From Alphaproteobacteria bacterium (GTDB lineage Bacteria; Pseudomonadota; Alphaproteobacteria; Caulobacterales; Caulobacteraceae), in contig JAHKAM010000021.1 in the NCBI GenBank assembly GCA_018826515.1, positions 41,237 through 105,236 on the forward strand: a stretch of 64,000 bases of DNA, written 5' to 3'. The position numbers and the translations under genes are program-made. A model generated the notes under the pieces. That model did no database searches and was not told where the DNA came from. It saw nothing but the letters and a program-made list of their open reading frames with translations. Positions 18,895 to 31,854 of this stretch are shown piece after piece. Each line of letters opens with the position of its first letter. Within the stretch, counting starts at the first letter, position 1.

Positions 18895-19034
18895 CGCCGC
18901 CCGGCGACCTCCCGGACCTGTCCACAAGCCGTGTGGGCGCATCGGTCCTCCTCGCTGCTTTCCGGTGTTCCGGTCGCCCGCGATGTGAGACTCGGTCCAG
19001 AACAGGCGCATCCATCAGGAGGGACGGGACCGGT

Positions 19035-22489
<3,455 letters not shown>

Positions 22490-22490
<1 letters not shown>

Positions 22491-22846
22491 TGGCGGATGT
22501 GAAAACCCATGCCGGCTCCTGCCACTGCGGGGCCGTGGCCTATGAGGTCGAGACCGACCTTGAGGGGCTGATCGAGTGCAACTGCTCTCACTGCCATCGC
22601 AAGGGTTTCGTCCTGGCCTTTGTGGCGCCGGACGCCTTTCGCGAGACCCGGTCCGGCCCCCAGACCGAGTACCGGTTCAACAGCCACAAGATCGGGCATC
22701 GGTTTTGTGAAACCTGCGGCGTCCAGACTTTCGCCCGGGGCGAGGGTCCCGGCGGCACGCCCATGGTCGCGGTCAATATCCGCACCCTGACCGACATCGA
22801 GCCGATCAGCTGGACAGCGCAGCGGGTCGACGGGCGCAGCTTCTGA
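22490..22846 (+). CDS. GFA family zinc-binding protein
   Basis: A 118-residue protein of the GFA/CENP-V fold, named after the glutathione-dependent formaldehyde-activating enzyme. Zinc cysteines are present in GSCHCGAV, CNCSHCHRKG and FCETCGVQ. Most members have no proven formaldehyde activity, so the name should be read as a fold only. The ATG at 22490 overlaps the dnaE stop (TGATG); a GTG one codon earlier is also possible. It is probably transcribed with dnaE. Confidence 0.88.
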
Positions 22847-22888
22847 TCGGGTAGTTGTTCAGGTCAGGTTCTCGCCAAGAGGTCAATC

Positions 22889-23236
22889 TTGGACGTGCAG
22901 TCAAACTTGCCGCCGGAGTACGAAGCACCAGTTTGGGTTTGGTGGCTTGCCGGCGCTTTGGGCATCGCCGGTCCGCTCTTGCCGGGAGGTATCTGGCCCG
23001 GGGGCTCGTTCTTCGGAGGGTTGGTCCCGACAGTGTTCTTGGTAGCCTTGCACATGGAAGTGCCATCGGAACGCTTCCCCACACCCGACCAGCCCTACTC
23101 GGCTCGTGATCGCATTCGCAGACGGGGGACTTTTCAATGGGAAGCCGCGTGGAAGCGCGCATTCATCGCTGCCGCGGTTTGTTTGGGCTTGGCGATCGTG
23201 AACGACTGGTGGGGGATCCGCTTCGGCGCCGATTAG
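22889..23236 (+). CDS. Hypothetical membrane protein, two helices
   Basis: A 115-residue protein with hydrophobic stretches at about 17-52 (VWWLAGALGIAGPLLPGG onward) and 92-108 (AFIAAAVCLGLAIV), separated by a polar loop. It starts with TTG at 22889 after AAGAGG. Base composition is visibly lower in GC and richer in TTG/TTT codons than the flanking genes, suggesting recent arrival. It is convergent with the methyltransferase gene, one base apart. No family recognised; the ORF may not be expressed. Confidence 0.55.
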   Translation: MDVQSNLPPEYEAPVWVWWLAGALGIAGPLLPGGIWPGGSFFGGLVPTVFLVALHMEVPSERFPTPDQPYSARDRIRRRGTFQWEAAWKRAFIAAAVCLGLAIVNDWWGIRFGAD

Positions 23237-23237
23237 A

Positions 23238-24044
23238 TCAGGCCTTGTCGGTCACCGCATAGACCATGATCCCCGTGGCCACGGCCAGGTTCAGACTGTC
23301 GGCGCGGCCGCGCATGGGGATCTTCACATTGACGTCGCAGGCCTCGGCGAGAACGTCGGTCAGGCCGGCCTGCTCGTTGCCCATCAGGATCAGGGCCGGG
23401 TATTCGATGGCGGCGTCATGGTGGCCGACCGTGGCGTCCAGCCGGGTGCCGATCACGCTGCCCGGCCAGGTCTGACGCCAGGCGATGAACTCCGCCGGCG
23501 TCGTCCGGGCGATGGCGACGGCGAAGACCGAGCCCATGGTCGCCCGCACGGCCTCGACCGAGAAGGGATCGACGCAGTCGCCGATCAGGATCCCCCCGCC
23601 GCAGCCCGCCGCATCGGCCGTCCGGATGATGGTGCCGAGGTTGCCGGGATCCCGCACCTGCTCCAGCGCCACCCAGGCCGGGGCCGTGCGCGGCTCGATG
23701 GCGGACAGCGGCGTATAGACCTGATCGAAGACGCCCAGCACGGTCTGCGGGTTATCACGCCGGCTGATCTTCTCGAGGATGGCATGGGTGACGACCACGA
23801 CCTCGCCGCCGGCGGCGCGGGTGGCCTCCCGTGCGCGGTCGAGGATCGGGTGGGGCCGGGCATCCTCGCCGACCAGCAGCAGACGCGGCGCGCGCTGCTG
23901 ATCGAGCGCTTCGCCGATGAATTTGAGCCCCTCGGCGAGGAACCGGCCGGTCGCCTCGCGCTCCTTGCGCATGTGCAGGGCGCGGACGTTCTTGACCGTG
24001 TCATTGGTCAGGGAGGTGATCAGCCGGTCCGTCACGCCGACCAT
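23238..24044 (-). CDS. TrmH/SpoU family RNA 2'-O-methyltransferase
   Basis: SPOUT methyltransferase that modifies ribose in tRNA or rRNA. The three motifs are clear: EQVRDPGNLGTIIRTADA (motif 1), ALILMGNEQAGL (motif 2) and IPMRGRADSLNLAVATGIMVY (motif 3, the knot that binds AdoMet). An N-terminal RNA-binding substrate domain occupies residues 1-105. At 268 residues it resembles the RlmB/TsnR type. I start it at the ATG at 24044; the longer ORF upstream overlaps the next methyltransferase and is a shadow. The target nucleotide is unknown. Confidence 0.9.
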   Translation of the reverse strand: MVGVTDRLITSLTNDTVKNVRALHMRKEREATGRFLAEGLKFIGEALDQQRAPRLLLVGEDARPHPILDRAREATRAAGGEVVVVTHAILEKISRRDNPQTVLGVFDQVYTPLSAIEPRTAPAWVALEQVRDPGNLGTIIRTADAAGCGGGILIGDCVDPFSVEAVRATMGSVFAVAIARTTPAEFIAWRQTWPGSVIGTRLDATVGHHDAAIEYPALILMGNEQAGLTDVLAEACDVNVKIPMRGRADSLNLAVATGIMVYAVTDKA

Positions 24045-24922
24045 CGCGCGAAGAAGCTGAGACCGATGGCGCGGCCTTCCGGCCCGTCTTCGGCGAGGGC
24101 CAGCTCGCCCCAGTCGATGACCCCGCCGCGATCCGCGGTCGCCTCGGCCATCAGATGAGCCAGCGAAAGCCCGGAGACGCGGGCCGCATAGGCGTTGAGC
24201 AGCAGGAAGGAGGCGTCGTCCGAGAGCAGGGCGGCGCAGTCCTTCAGCAGGGCCGGCATGTCCTCGAACAGCCGCCAGACCTCGCCGGTCGGACCGCGCC
24301 CGTATTTCGGCGGATCGAGGATGATGCCGTCGTACCTGGAGCCGCGCCGGACCTCGCGGGCGACATATTTGCGCGCGTCCTCGACAATCCAGCGGATCGG
24401 CTTGTCCGCCATCCCGGACAGGGCCGCGTTCTCGCGGGCCCAGGCCACCGACTTCTTGGACGCATCGACATGGGTGACCTCGGCGCCGGCGGCGGCGCAG
24501 GCGAGACTGGCCACGCCGGTGTAGCCGAACAGGTTCAGGATTTTGGGCTGTTTCAGGCGACGAACGCGCCCGTCCAGCCATTCCCAGTTGGCGGCCTGCT
24601 CGGGAAAGAAGGCGAGGTGACGGAACGGCGTGAACCGGCTGGTGAAGCGCACGTCGCGCCACGCCAGCGGGAAGCTGTCGATCGGGTTTCCGGCGAACCG
24701 CCAGCGGCCCGTCTCGTCCTCATCGGTCGGATCGAAGACGGCGTCGGCGGCGTCGAAGGCCGCCGGATCGCGCGGCGACCAGAAGCACTGGGGCTCGGGC
24801 CGGACCACGGTGTGGCGGCCATAGCGCTCGAGTTTTCGGCCGCCGCCGCTGTCCAGCAGGGCGTAATCGGCCCAGGCGCGGGTGACGAGGGTCTCAGGCG
24901 ACGGATTCAGACGCGGCGGCAT
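24032..24922 (-). CDS. Class I SAM-dependent rRNA methyltransferase, RlmI-like
   Basis: Rossmann-fold methyltransferase of 296 residues. It has the AdoMet loop LNLFGYTGVASLACAAAGA followed by THVDASKKSV, and the catalytic ILDPPKYGRG motif typical of RlmI/RlmK-type m5C enzymes. The N-terminal PUA domain of RlmI seems absent or reduced; an N-terminal beta region (RKLERYGRHTVVRPEPQ) replaces it. It overlaps the TrmH gene by 13 bases and the upstream glycosyltransferase gene by 29 bases, so the three form an operon. Exact target unknown. Confidence 0.85.
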   Translation of the reverse strand: MPPRLNPSPETLVTRAWADYALLDSGGGRKLERYGRHTVVRPEPQCFWSPRDPAAFDAADAVFDPTDEDETGRWRFAGNPIDSFPLAWRDVRFTSRFTPFRHLAFFPEQAANWEWLDGRVRRLKQPKILNLFGYTGVASLACAAAGAEVTHVDASKKSVAWARENAALSGMADKPIRWIVEDARKYVAREVRRGSRYDGIILDPPKYGRGPTGEVWRLFEDMPALLKDCAALLSDDASFLLLNAYAARVSGLSLAHLMAEATADRGGVIDWGELALAEDGPEGRAIGLSFFARWSA

Positions 24923-26402
24923 GACCCGCTGATAGGCGGAGAGGCGCGGTCACGTCCAGCGCGTCGTAGGTTTCACCTTCGGAGACGGCCGCCGGTTGCG
25001 CAGCCGCTTCGCGTCGATGGGGCGTCTTGTCCCAGGTGAAGGGCTCCCGGATCAGGCGCCAGACGGCATGGACGAAGGCGAGCGACAGCAGGGCCCAGTA
25101 GGCCGGCGCCTTGAGCATGTCTGTGGCGCTGTAGGGCTTGCCGGCGCGCCGCGCGCCGATGGCGCAGGACAACCAGGCCGCGGCGGCCCCGAGCACCAGC
25201 ACACACAGCGCCAGGACCGGCGTGTCCGGCGGCAGGCCGGCGAAGGCCGAGACCAGCACCGCCGCCGCCGCCCAGGCGAGGGTCAGGCCGTGGATCGCCG
25301 CCGAGACCAGTCCGGCCCCCACTGTCATCGTCAGGGCCGCGGCGCCGCGCCAGCCCAGCCGCCAGGGCTGGCGGGTGTGCACGCCCCAGGTCTGGAGGTA
25401 GCCCTTCAGCCAGCGCGTCCTCTGGGGCAGCCAGTGGGCCAGCTCTCCGGGCGGCGTCTCCCAGGTCGGGCGGGAGATGACGCCGAGCGTCCAGCCGAAA
25501 CGCCACAGTCGAAAGCCGAGATCGGCGTCCTCGGTGACGTTCCAGGCATCCCAACCCCCGACCGCGCGCAGGGCCTCGATGCGGAAATGATTGCTGGTTC
25601 CGCCCAGTGGAAATGGCAGGCCCAGCCGCGCCATGCCGGGCAGGGCGGTTTCGAACAGCCCCGCGTATTCCGCGGCGAACTGGCGGTCGAGAAAGCGGGA
25701 GCCGCGATCCGCGCCCTGGCGCGAACGGATGCGGAGCGGGGCCTGGAGACAGGCCAGACGGTCGCCTTGATCCCCGGCGAACCGCGCGGCGGCTTCGCGC
25801 AACTGCAGGGGGTCGGGGTCGTCCTCGGCGTCATAGACGGTCAGCAGCTCGCCTGTGGCATGGGTCAGCGCATGGTTGAGGGCGCGCGGCTTGGTCTGCG
25901 GCCGGCCGGGCGGGGTCACCAGGACCTCCAGCCAGTCGGGACGGGGCGCGGCGAGCGCCGCGGAGATGGTGTCGTGATCGTGGGCTTCGAGCACCAGCAG
26001 GCCCTGCAGTCGGTCCGGCGGATAGTCGATCTGCGAGAGGCGCCCGACCAGCTGTTCAACGATGTCCGCCTCGTCGTGCAGGGCCGCCAGAATGGTGTAG
26101 CGCGGCCAGCGTGCCGGGGCTTCAGGCTCGGGCGCAGGCGTGGCGCTCACGATGATCAGGGCGATCCGCCAGGTCGCCATGGCCAGAAAGGCGAAGGCGG
26201 CCGCGGTGACGAGCCCGTAGGCGGTCATTTGGGGCTGAAACCAGAGGGCGAGGCCGAAGCCCCCCGCGAGCGCCGCGACGGCCAGGTGCTGGACCGGGGC
26301 AAGATCCTGCATGGCCGCGCTCTGTTCGAACGGCGGCCCATATCGCGCGGCGTCGCGCCGGCGATCGTCCAGATCGCTGAACCCACCCCGTTGCACCACC
26401 AA
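24894..26402 (-). CDS. Membrane glycosyltransferase, family 2
   Basis: Integral-membrane GT2 enzyme of about 500 residues with the layout of processive polysaccharide synthases. Two N-terminal helices are followed by the GT-A domain with TILAALHDEADIVEQL, the metal-binding YDAEDDP, TEDADLGFRL and the Q-x-x-R-W motif (PQRTRW), then about four C-terminal helices. The product is not predictable; there are no partner export genes. The start is uncertain: TTG at 26402 (with GAGGT upstream), nearby GTGs, or ATG at 26312 without a ribosome site. It heads the operon with the two methyltransferases. Confidence 0.85.
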   Translation of the reverse strand: MVVQRGGFSDLDDRRRDAARYGPPFEQSAAMQDLAPVQHLAVAALAGGFGLALWFQPQMTAYGLVTAAAFAFLAMATWRIALIIVSATPAPEPEAPARWPRYTILAALHDEADIVEQLVGRLSQIDYPPDRLQGLLVLEAHDHDTISAALAAPRPDWLEVLVTPPGRPQTKPRALNHALTHATGELLTVYDAEDDPDPLQLREAAARFAGDQGDRLACLQAPLRIRSRQGADRGSRFLDRQFAAEYAGLFETALPGMARLGLPFPLGGTSNHFRIEALRAVGGWDAWNVTEDADLGFRLWRFGWTLGVISRPTWETPPGELAHWLPQRTRWLKGYLQTWGVHTRQPWRLGWRGAAALTMTVGAGLVSAAIHGLTLAWAAAAVLVSAFAGLPPDTPVLALCVLVLGAAAAWLSCAIGARRAGKPYSATDMLKAPAYWALLSLAFVHAVWRLIREPFTWDKTPHRREAAAQPAAVSEGETYDALDVTAPLRLSAGHAAASESVA

Positions 26403-26491
26403 GGGTTACCTCGGCGATTCGCGTCCGGCAAGTGGTTGGCGTGGGGCCGGGATTGCCGCTATTCAGGGTGCGGACGTCCGGAGTTCCCCGC

Positions 26492-27124
26492 GTGACCCTC
26501 GCCCCGCCACTGACCCTGCGTTCGCAACGCAAGCCCAAGGGCGAAGGCCATGCGCGCCGGGCGGAAATCCTCGCCGCCGCCGAGCGCATCTTCGTCGAGC
26601 ACGGCTATGAGGGGGCGACGATCCGCAAGATCGCGGACGAGGTCGGCCTGTCCTCAACGGCGCTCTACATGCATTTCGCCGAAAAGGGCGAGATCCTTCA
26701 CGAGATTTGCCGGCAGGCCTTCGCGGCCCTGCTGGAGATGAACCAGACGATCGCGGCTGAGCCCGGGGGGCCGGAGGCGCGGCTACGGCGGATGCTGCGC
26801 GCCTATGTCGAGTTCGGCTTCGCCAACCCCAACGCCTATCGGCTGATCTATATGACCCGGCCGGTTGAGCTTCAGCACGGCGCCCTGTCGGCGGCGCAGG
26901 AACTGGGCGGCTCGTTGTACCGGTCGTTCGAGGAGGTGGTCGAGGACGCCGAGGCGGCCGGACTGCTGCGGGGCGACGCCCGCACGACCGCCCAGGCGCT
27001 GTGGGCCGGGAGCCATGGCGTGGTCTCGCTGGTGATCACCAAGCCCTATTTCGACTGGGTCGAGCGGGAGACCCTGGTGACCACCCTGCTGGAGGGGTTG
27101 TTCGCGGGCCTGCTGAAACCGTGA
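26492..27124 (+). CDS. TetR family transcriptional regulator
   Basis: DNA-binding regulator of about 210 residues. The N-terminal HTH (AAERIFVEHGYEGATIRKIA...VGLSSTALYMHFAEKGEI) is followed by a ligand-binding half with LRAYVEFGFANPNAYRLIY, resembling the TetR_C_33 (WHG) type. I prefer the GTG at 26492 with GGAG upstream over the ORF start at 26432. It is divergent from the glycosyltransferase gene, and its stop overlaps the first gene of an ABC transporter (GTGA), so it may control either neighbour. A perfect 10 bp palindrome CGGACGTCCG lies just upstream of its start. Confidence 0.85.
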   Translation: MTLAPPLTLRSQRKPKGEGHARRAEILAAAERIFVEHGYEGATIRKIADEVGLSSTALYMHFAEKGEILHEICRQAFAALLEMNQTIAAEPGGPEARLRRMLRAYVEFGFANPNAYRLIYMTRPVELQHGALSAAQELGGSLYRSFEEVVEDAEAAGLLRGDARTTAQALWAGSHGVVSLVITKPYFDWVERETLVTTLLEGLFAGLLKP

Positions 27125-27918
27125 GGCGGCTGGCGGGGGCGCTGGCCGGGATGGCGGTGCTGGGGACCGGGGCCGCCGAGGCCCGGCCGTTGCGGGTCAT
27201 GGCGCTGGATCAGTGCGCGGATCAATATGTGCTGGCGCTGAGGCCCGACGCCGAGCTGGGCCTGTCGCCGCGCGCGGATGACCCGGATGCGTGGATGCGC
27301 GAGGCGGCGGCGGGCCATCGTCGGGTGCGGCCCACGCTGGAAGCCGCCATCGCCTTCCGGCCCGATGTGGTGGTGCGATACTGGGGCGGCGAGCCGCGAC
27401 TGCTGGCCCGGCTGCAGGCCTCCGGGGAGCAGGTTGTGACAATAGACGACGCCACGGATTTCAATGGCGTGAGAGCCAATCTTCGTAATGTGTCAGAGGC
27501 CTTGGGAGCCGAAGCCCGGGGCGAGGCGCTGACGGCGCGCATGGATGCGACGCTGCGGCGCGCGGCGCCCGACCCGGCGGGGCCCCGAAGATCGGCCCTG
27601 TATCTGACGGCGGGCGGATTCACGGCGGGCGAGGGGACGCTGATCGGCGCCATCCTCGGCGCCGCCGGCTTCGCCAATGCGGCGGCGGGGCCGCTCTTCG
27701 CACCGGTCAGCGTGGAACGCATCGCCCTGGTTCCACCGACACGCTTCGTGCTGGGCTTCTTCGATCAGGTGCGGAGCGACTGGCGTGGACCCGGGCGGCA
27801 CCCCGTCGTGCGGCGGGCGGCGAGAGGACGGGTGGCGGCGCGCCTGCCCGCGGCGGCCCTGACCTGTCCGGCCTGGTTCGCGGCGGATGCGGCCGAGATG
27901 CTGAAGGACGGCGCATGA
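27121..27918 (+). CDS. ABC transporter substrate-binding protein, BtuF/FepB-like
   Basis: Periplasmic helical-backbone binding protein (cluster A-II) of 265 residues, the type that binds cobalamin, haem or siderophores. The GTG start overlaps the TetR stop. A signal peptide is visible (RRLAGALAGMAVLGTGAAEA). Features are RVMALDQCADQYVLAL, then FRPDVVVRYWG, a long backbone helix, and LYLTAGGFTAGEGTLIGAIL. It is shorter and more divergent than typical BtuF. Ligand cannot be decided; no cobalamin riboswitch or TonB receptor is nearby. Confidence 0.8.
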   Translation: MRRLAGALAGMAVLGTGAAEARPLRVMALDQCADQYVLALRPDAELGLSPRADDPDAWMREAAAGHRRVRPTLEAAIAFRPDVVVRYWGGEPRLLARLQASGEQVVTIDDATDFNGVRANLRNVSEALGAEARGEALTARMDATLRRAAPDPAGPRRSALYLTAGGFTAGEGTLIGAILGAAGFANAAAGPLFAPVSVERIALVPPTRFVLGFFDQVRSDWRGPGRHPVVRRAARGRVAARLPAAALTCPAWFAADAAEMLKDGA

Positions 27919-28904
27919 GCGGGCCGTCGCGGCTGACGCTGGCGCTGGCGGGCCTGATCGCCGTCGCCTCGGTGACGGGGGTCCTGCTGGGCGAGAGCGC
28001 CTTCAGCATGACCCAGTTGGGACAGGCCTTCACAGAGACCGGCTCGGGTCCGGCCGAGGTGCTGTGGCAGGTGCGGGCGCCGCGCGTGATGACGGCCCTG
28101 ATGGTCGGCGCGGCGCTGGGGCTTTCGGGCGCCGTGATGCAGGGGCTGTTGCGCAATCCGCTGGCGGATCCGGGCGTGCTGGGGGTGTCGGCGGCGGCGG
28201 CGCTGGCGGCGGCGGCCGCGATCGTGCTCGGCGCTGCGGCGGTTCCCGGCGCGGTAGAGATCTCGGCCCTGATCGGCGCCGGGCTGGCCGGAGGGCTGCT
28301 GATCCTGTTCTCGGCCCGGGTGCGGTCGCCCGAGGCGCTGATCCTGTTCGGCGTGGCCGTGTCCAGTTTCGCCGGCGCGGCCACGGCCCTGATCTTCAAC
28401 CTGTCGCCGTCGCCGATCGCCACGGCCGAGGTGATGAACTGGCTGCTGGGTTCGGTGCAGAACCGCAGCTGGATCGACGTAGCCTGGGTGACGCCGGCGG
28501 TTCTGGTCGCCGGCGCGATGGCGGCGCTGGCGGCGCCGGGCCTGAGAATGCTGAGCCTCGGCGAGGAGACGGCGCGCACCTCGGGCCTGCCGATGGCGCG
28601 CCTTCGGCTGCTGGCCCTGCTGGCCACGGCGCTGGCGACCGGGGCGGCGGTGGCGGTAGCGGGGGTGATCGGCTTCGTCGGTCTGGCGGCGCCGCATCTG
28701 GTGCGCAGCGCGGTGCGGGGCGACCCGGGGCGGCTGCTGCTGCCCTCAGCCCTGGCGGGCGGGCTGATGCTGGTGGTCGCGGACCTGCTGGCGCGGATGA
28801 CGCCGACGGATCAGGAGCTGAAGCTGGGCGTGTTCACGGCCCTGGTCGGGGCGCCCCTGTTCGCCCTGATCGCTTGGCGGGCGGCGCGCGAGTGGCGGCT
28901 GTGA
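27915..28904 (+). CDS. FecCD/BtuC family ABC permease
   Basis: Inner-membrane permease of the iron-siderophore/cobalamin importer family, 329 residues, about ten helices. Family motifs are VRAPRVMTALMVGAALGLSGAVMQG, NPLADPGVLGVS, and the cytoplasmic coupling segment IGFVGLAAPHLVR near the C-terminus. It overlaps both neighbours (ATGA at the start, GTGA at the end), marking a tightly coupled three-gene importer. Confidence 0.93.
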   Translation: MSGPSRLTLALAGLIAVASVTGVLLGESAFSMTQLGQAFTETGSGPAEVLWQVRAPRVMTALMVGAALGLSGAVMQGLLRNPLADPGVLGVSAAAALAAAAAIVLGAAAVPGAVEISALIGAGLAGGLLILFSARVRSPEALILFGVAVSSFAGAATALIFNLSPSPIATAEVMNWLLGSVQNRSWIDVAWVTPAVLVAGAMAALAAPGLRMLSLGEETARTSGLPMARLRLLALLATALATGAAVAVAGVIGFVGLAAPHLVRSAVRGDPGRLLLPSALAGGLMLVVADLLARMTPTDQELKLGVFTALVGAPLFALIAWRAAREWRL

Positions 28905-29701
28905 CGGCCTATCTGACGATGTGGGACGCGGACGCCAGCCTGGGCGGCCGCACCGTCCTGGACGGCGCCGACGTGCTGGCGGACAGGGGCGAACTGACAG
29001 CGGTCGTCGGCCCGAACGGAGCCGGCAAGACCAGCCTCATACGCGCCTTCGCGGGCCTGCTCCCGCTGACCAGAGGCGTCGTCCGGCTGCAGGGGGACGA
29101 CGTGACCACCCTGTCGGCGCGCGCGCGGGCGCAGCGCGTCGCCTATCTGCCGCAGGAGCGGCGGGTCGCCTGGAACCTGCCGGCCGTCGAGGTCGCGGCG
29201 CTGGGGGCGCCCTTCCTGACGGCCGCGGACGCCGTGAGGCGGGCGCAGGCCGCGCTGGAGGAGGTGGAGGCCGCGCATCTGGCCGATCGCGGCGTGGCCG
29301 AGATGTCGGGCGGCGAGCGGGCGAGGGTGCTGCTGGCGCGGGTGCTTGCGGCGAACGCGCCGGCGCTGCTCGCCGATGAGCCGACGGCAGGACTGGACCC
29401 CGACGCGCAGTTGATGGTCCTGGAACGGTTGAAGGCGCGGGCCAGGGCGGGGCAGGCGGTGCTGGTCAGCCTTCACGACCTGGCGCTGGCGGCGCGGTTC
29501 GCGGACCGGGTGGTGGTCATGGACGCCGGCGGGGTGGCGGCGCACGCCGCCCCGATGGACGCCCTGACGCCCGAGATCATGGCCCGGGTGTTCGGCCTCG
29601 CCGCGCGCTGGATCGACGGCCCGGACGGCCCCCTGCTGGCGAGCGGTCGCTACTCCGAAGGCTCGCCCGCGGGGGTGCGGACCGCTTCCTCGCCGGCGTA
29701 G
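28901..29701 (+). CDS. Iron/cobalamin-type ABC transporter ATPase
   Basis: ATPase of the same importer, 266 residues. Walker A VGPNGAGKTS, Q-loop YLPQERRVAW, signature MSGGERARVLLARVL, Walker B LLADEPTAGLD and switch His in SLHDLAL are all intact. The GTG at 28901 overlaps the permease stop; GTG at 28892 or ATG at 28919 are alternatives. The ORF track's 545-residue version includes an out-of-frame reading of the permease gene. Its last 52 bases overlap the convergent transglycosylase gene. Confidence 0.9.
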   Translation: MTAYLTMWDADASLGGRTVLDGADVLADRGELTAVVGPNGAGKTSLIRAFAGLLPLTRGVVRLQGDDVTTLSARARAQRVAYLPQERRVAWNLPAVEVAALGAPFLTAADAVRRAQAALEEVEAAHLADRGVAEMSGGERARVLLARVLAANAPALLADEPTAGLDPDAQLMVLERLKARARAGQAVLVSLHDLALAARFADRVVVMDAGGVAAHAAPMDALTPEIMARVFGLAARWIDGPDGPLLASGRYSEGSPAGVRTASSPA

Positions 29702-31740
29702 GCGGCATAGGGCGTCGGACCCGCCGCCGCGCCGCGGCGCAGGTCGGACGACAGGGTCAGGGGCGCCGAACCGCCATTCAGGCGAGCGCGATAAACCTGC
29801 ATGTTTTCCATGACTCGCATCATATAGTTCCGGGTCTCGGTGAAGGGCGCGCACTCGATGAAGTCGACCGGATCGACCGCGCCGCCGCGCGGATCGCCAC
29901 AGCGGGCGATCCACTGCGGCGGGCGGGCCGGGCCGGCGTTGTAGCCGATGGTCGTCAGCAACATGGAGCCGCCGAACCGGGTGGTCAGATCGCCGAGGTG
30001 GAAGCTGCCCAGGGTCATGTTGAAGTCGGCGTCGTACAGCCGCTCGTCGGAATAGGGCAGGCCGAGCTGACGGGCCACGGCGCGGCCGGTGCCGGGCAGG
30101 AATTGCATCATGCCGCGGGCGTTGGCGTGCGACCGGGCGCGAGGGTCGAAGCTGGATTCCTGGCGGGTGATGGCCTGGGTGAACTCCAGCGGCGCCGCGC
30201 CGGGCACGGCGGGCGGAATCCGGATCGGATACTGGCGCTCGGGCATCAGGAAGCCGCGCTGGCTGGCGGCGCGGCCGACCATCATGGCGGTGAAGCCTTC
30301 ATTGTAGTTGCGCGACAGATCCATCAGCAGGGCCAGACCCTCCGGTCCGGGCAGGTCGTCATCCAGCTGATAGGCGAAGACGCGGAACAGGCTGGTCTCG
30401 CCGGTCTCGCCAAGGATGCGCAGGGCGCGGACCACCTCATTGGCCTCGAAGGCGGCGACGTCGGACCGGGCAGGGACCGGATCGGCGGGCAGGGTGAGGG
30501 TGGTCATCCCGGCCTTCTCGGCGGCCAGCTGGCCGTAGAAGGTCTGGATATGGCGCGCGCCGTCCCGATAGTACTGGACCGCGGCGGGGGTGTTACCCTG
30601 GGCCTCGGCGGCGCGGCCCAGCCAGTAAAGGGCGCGCCCCTGGGTGATCGGGGTCGAGGACATCTGGCGCAGGGCCTCGAAATGGCGCGCGGCGCGGGCC
30701 GGGTCGTTCAGCTTCACCAGCGCGGCCCAGCCGGCGAAGAACTCGCCGTCGACCATCCGCTCGCCGCCGGGGAAGCCGTGACCGGCCATGGCGTCATAGG
30801 CGGCCTGACCGTTGCGGCGCTCGAGGGCGTCGAGGAAATAGTTGCGGCGCTCGCTCCACAGGGTGTTCTGGCCCTCGGTGTGCGACGGCGCCGGGGGCAG
30901 GGCGGCCAGCAGGGCGAAGCCCTCGGACTGGCGGTTCTGCGAACGAAGGATGCGGACCCGTTCCAGCACCACGGCGGGATCCATCGCCTGTGAGGGGCTG
31001 AGGTTGGCGACCACGGCGTCCGGGCTGTAGGCGGTGCGCAGGGTCATGGCCGCCTCGGCCACGGCCTGCCGCTCGGGCGAGACCATCTGCGTCATGGCCC
31101 GGGTCGCCGGGCCGTGCGGCCCGAGCAGCAGCATGTTCAGCCGCGCCTCATGGTCGGCCTGGGTCAGGGCTGAACCCCAGCGGGTCAGGATGCGGGACTG
31201 GGCATCCGCGTCGAATGACCGGGTGCGCCACCACTCCGTGATCAGCCGCCGGGCCTCGTCAGAACGGCCGCGCTGTTCGAGCGCCTCGGCCAGGGCGACG
31301 GCGCCCTGGACCGTCGTCGGCCCGCCGCGGGCGAACAGATTGATCGCCGCGTCCGGCCCGGCATAGCCGCGCTCCAGCGCCCGCTCGGCCGCGGCGGTGC
31401 GGCTGTCGGCGCGGGGCCAGCCGGCGAAGGCGGTGCGGGCGACGGCGAGATCGCTGAACGGCATCTGATCGGCGGACGTGTCCAGCAGGGCCCATTCGAC
31501 CAGTTTGCGCGCGGCGGGATCGCCAATCTGCGCGGCGGCGTTGCGCGCCCCGGCGATGTCGCGCGACCGGGCGGCGGCCAGACCCTGGCGGAAGAGCGCG
31601 GTGTCCTGATCGTTGAGCACGCGCGGCTGATTGCTGACCGGACCCGATGCGACCGCGCTGTAGGGCCGTTCCTGGGGCAGCAGGCTTTCGGGCGCGGGAG
31701 CGAGAAGGGCCAGGACGGCCGCGAGGGTGGCAGCGATCAT
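29650..31740 (-). CDS. Soluble lytic murein transglycosylase, Slt70-like
   Basis: Periplasmic enzyme that cleaves peptidoglycan between MurNAc and GlcNAc. The 696-residue protein has a signal peptide ([18 protein letters not shown]), a long alpha-superhelical region of TPR-like repeats (about 60-490), and a C-terminal SLT domain with catalytic Glu in [12 protein letters not shown], then [12 protein letters not shown] and [12 protein letters not shown] start at ATG 31740; the extra residues to 31836 overlap the divergent dapA leader. The 3' end overlaps the ABC ATPase gene on the opposite strand. Confidence 0.92.
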   Translation of the reverse strand: MIAATLAAVLALLAPAPESLLPQERPYSAVASGPVSNQPRVLNDQDTALFRQGLAAARSRDIAGARNAAAQIGDPAARKLVEWALLDTSADQMPFSDLAVARTAFAGWPRADSRTAAAERALERGYAGPDAAINLFARGGPTTVQGAVALAEALEQRGRSDEARRLITEWWRTRSFDADAQSRILTRWGSALTQADHEARLNMLLLGPHGPATRAMTQMVSPERQAVAEAAMTLRTAYSPDAVVANLSPSQAMDPAVVLERVRILRSQNRQSEGFALLAALPPAPSHTEGQNTLWSERRNYFLDALERRNGQAAYDAMAGHGFPGGERMVDGEFFAGWAALVKLNDPARAARHFEALRQMSSTPITQGRALYWLGRAAEAQGNTPAAVQYYRDGARHIQTFYGQLAAEKAGMTTLTLPADPVPARSDVAAFEANEVVRALRILGETGETSLFRVFAYQLDDDLPGPEGLALLMDLSRNYNEGFTAMMVGRAASQRGFLMPERQYPIRIPPAVPGAAPLEFTQAITRQESSFDPRARSHANARGMMQFLPGTGRAVARQLGLPYSDERLYDADFNMTLGSFHLGDLTTRFGGSMLLTTIGYNAGPARPPQWIARCGDPRGGAVDPVDFIECAPFTETRNYMMRVMENMQVYRARLNGGSAPLTLSSDLRRGAAAGPTPYAAYAGEEAVRTPAGEPSE

Positions 31741-31854
31741 TGCGTGTCCGAACTCCATCCGTCGTGGTTGCGGTCGGGCGACCGGCAACCTACCCTCCCG
31801 CGCTTGATATCCGGCGACTGTCGCCCCGATTTCCACGCAGGACCATCTGTCTCA

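Noticed and set aside
26403-26491. Cobalamin riboswitch upstream of the BtuFCD-like genes
   Set aside because: The space is too short and I see no B12-box-like sequence.
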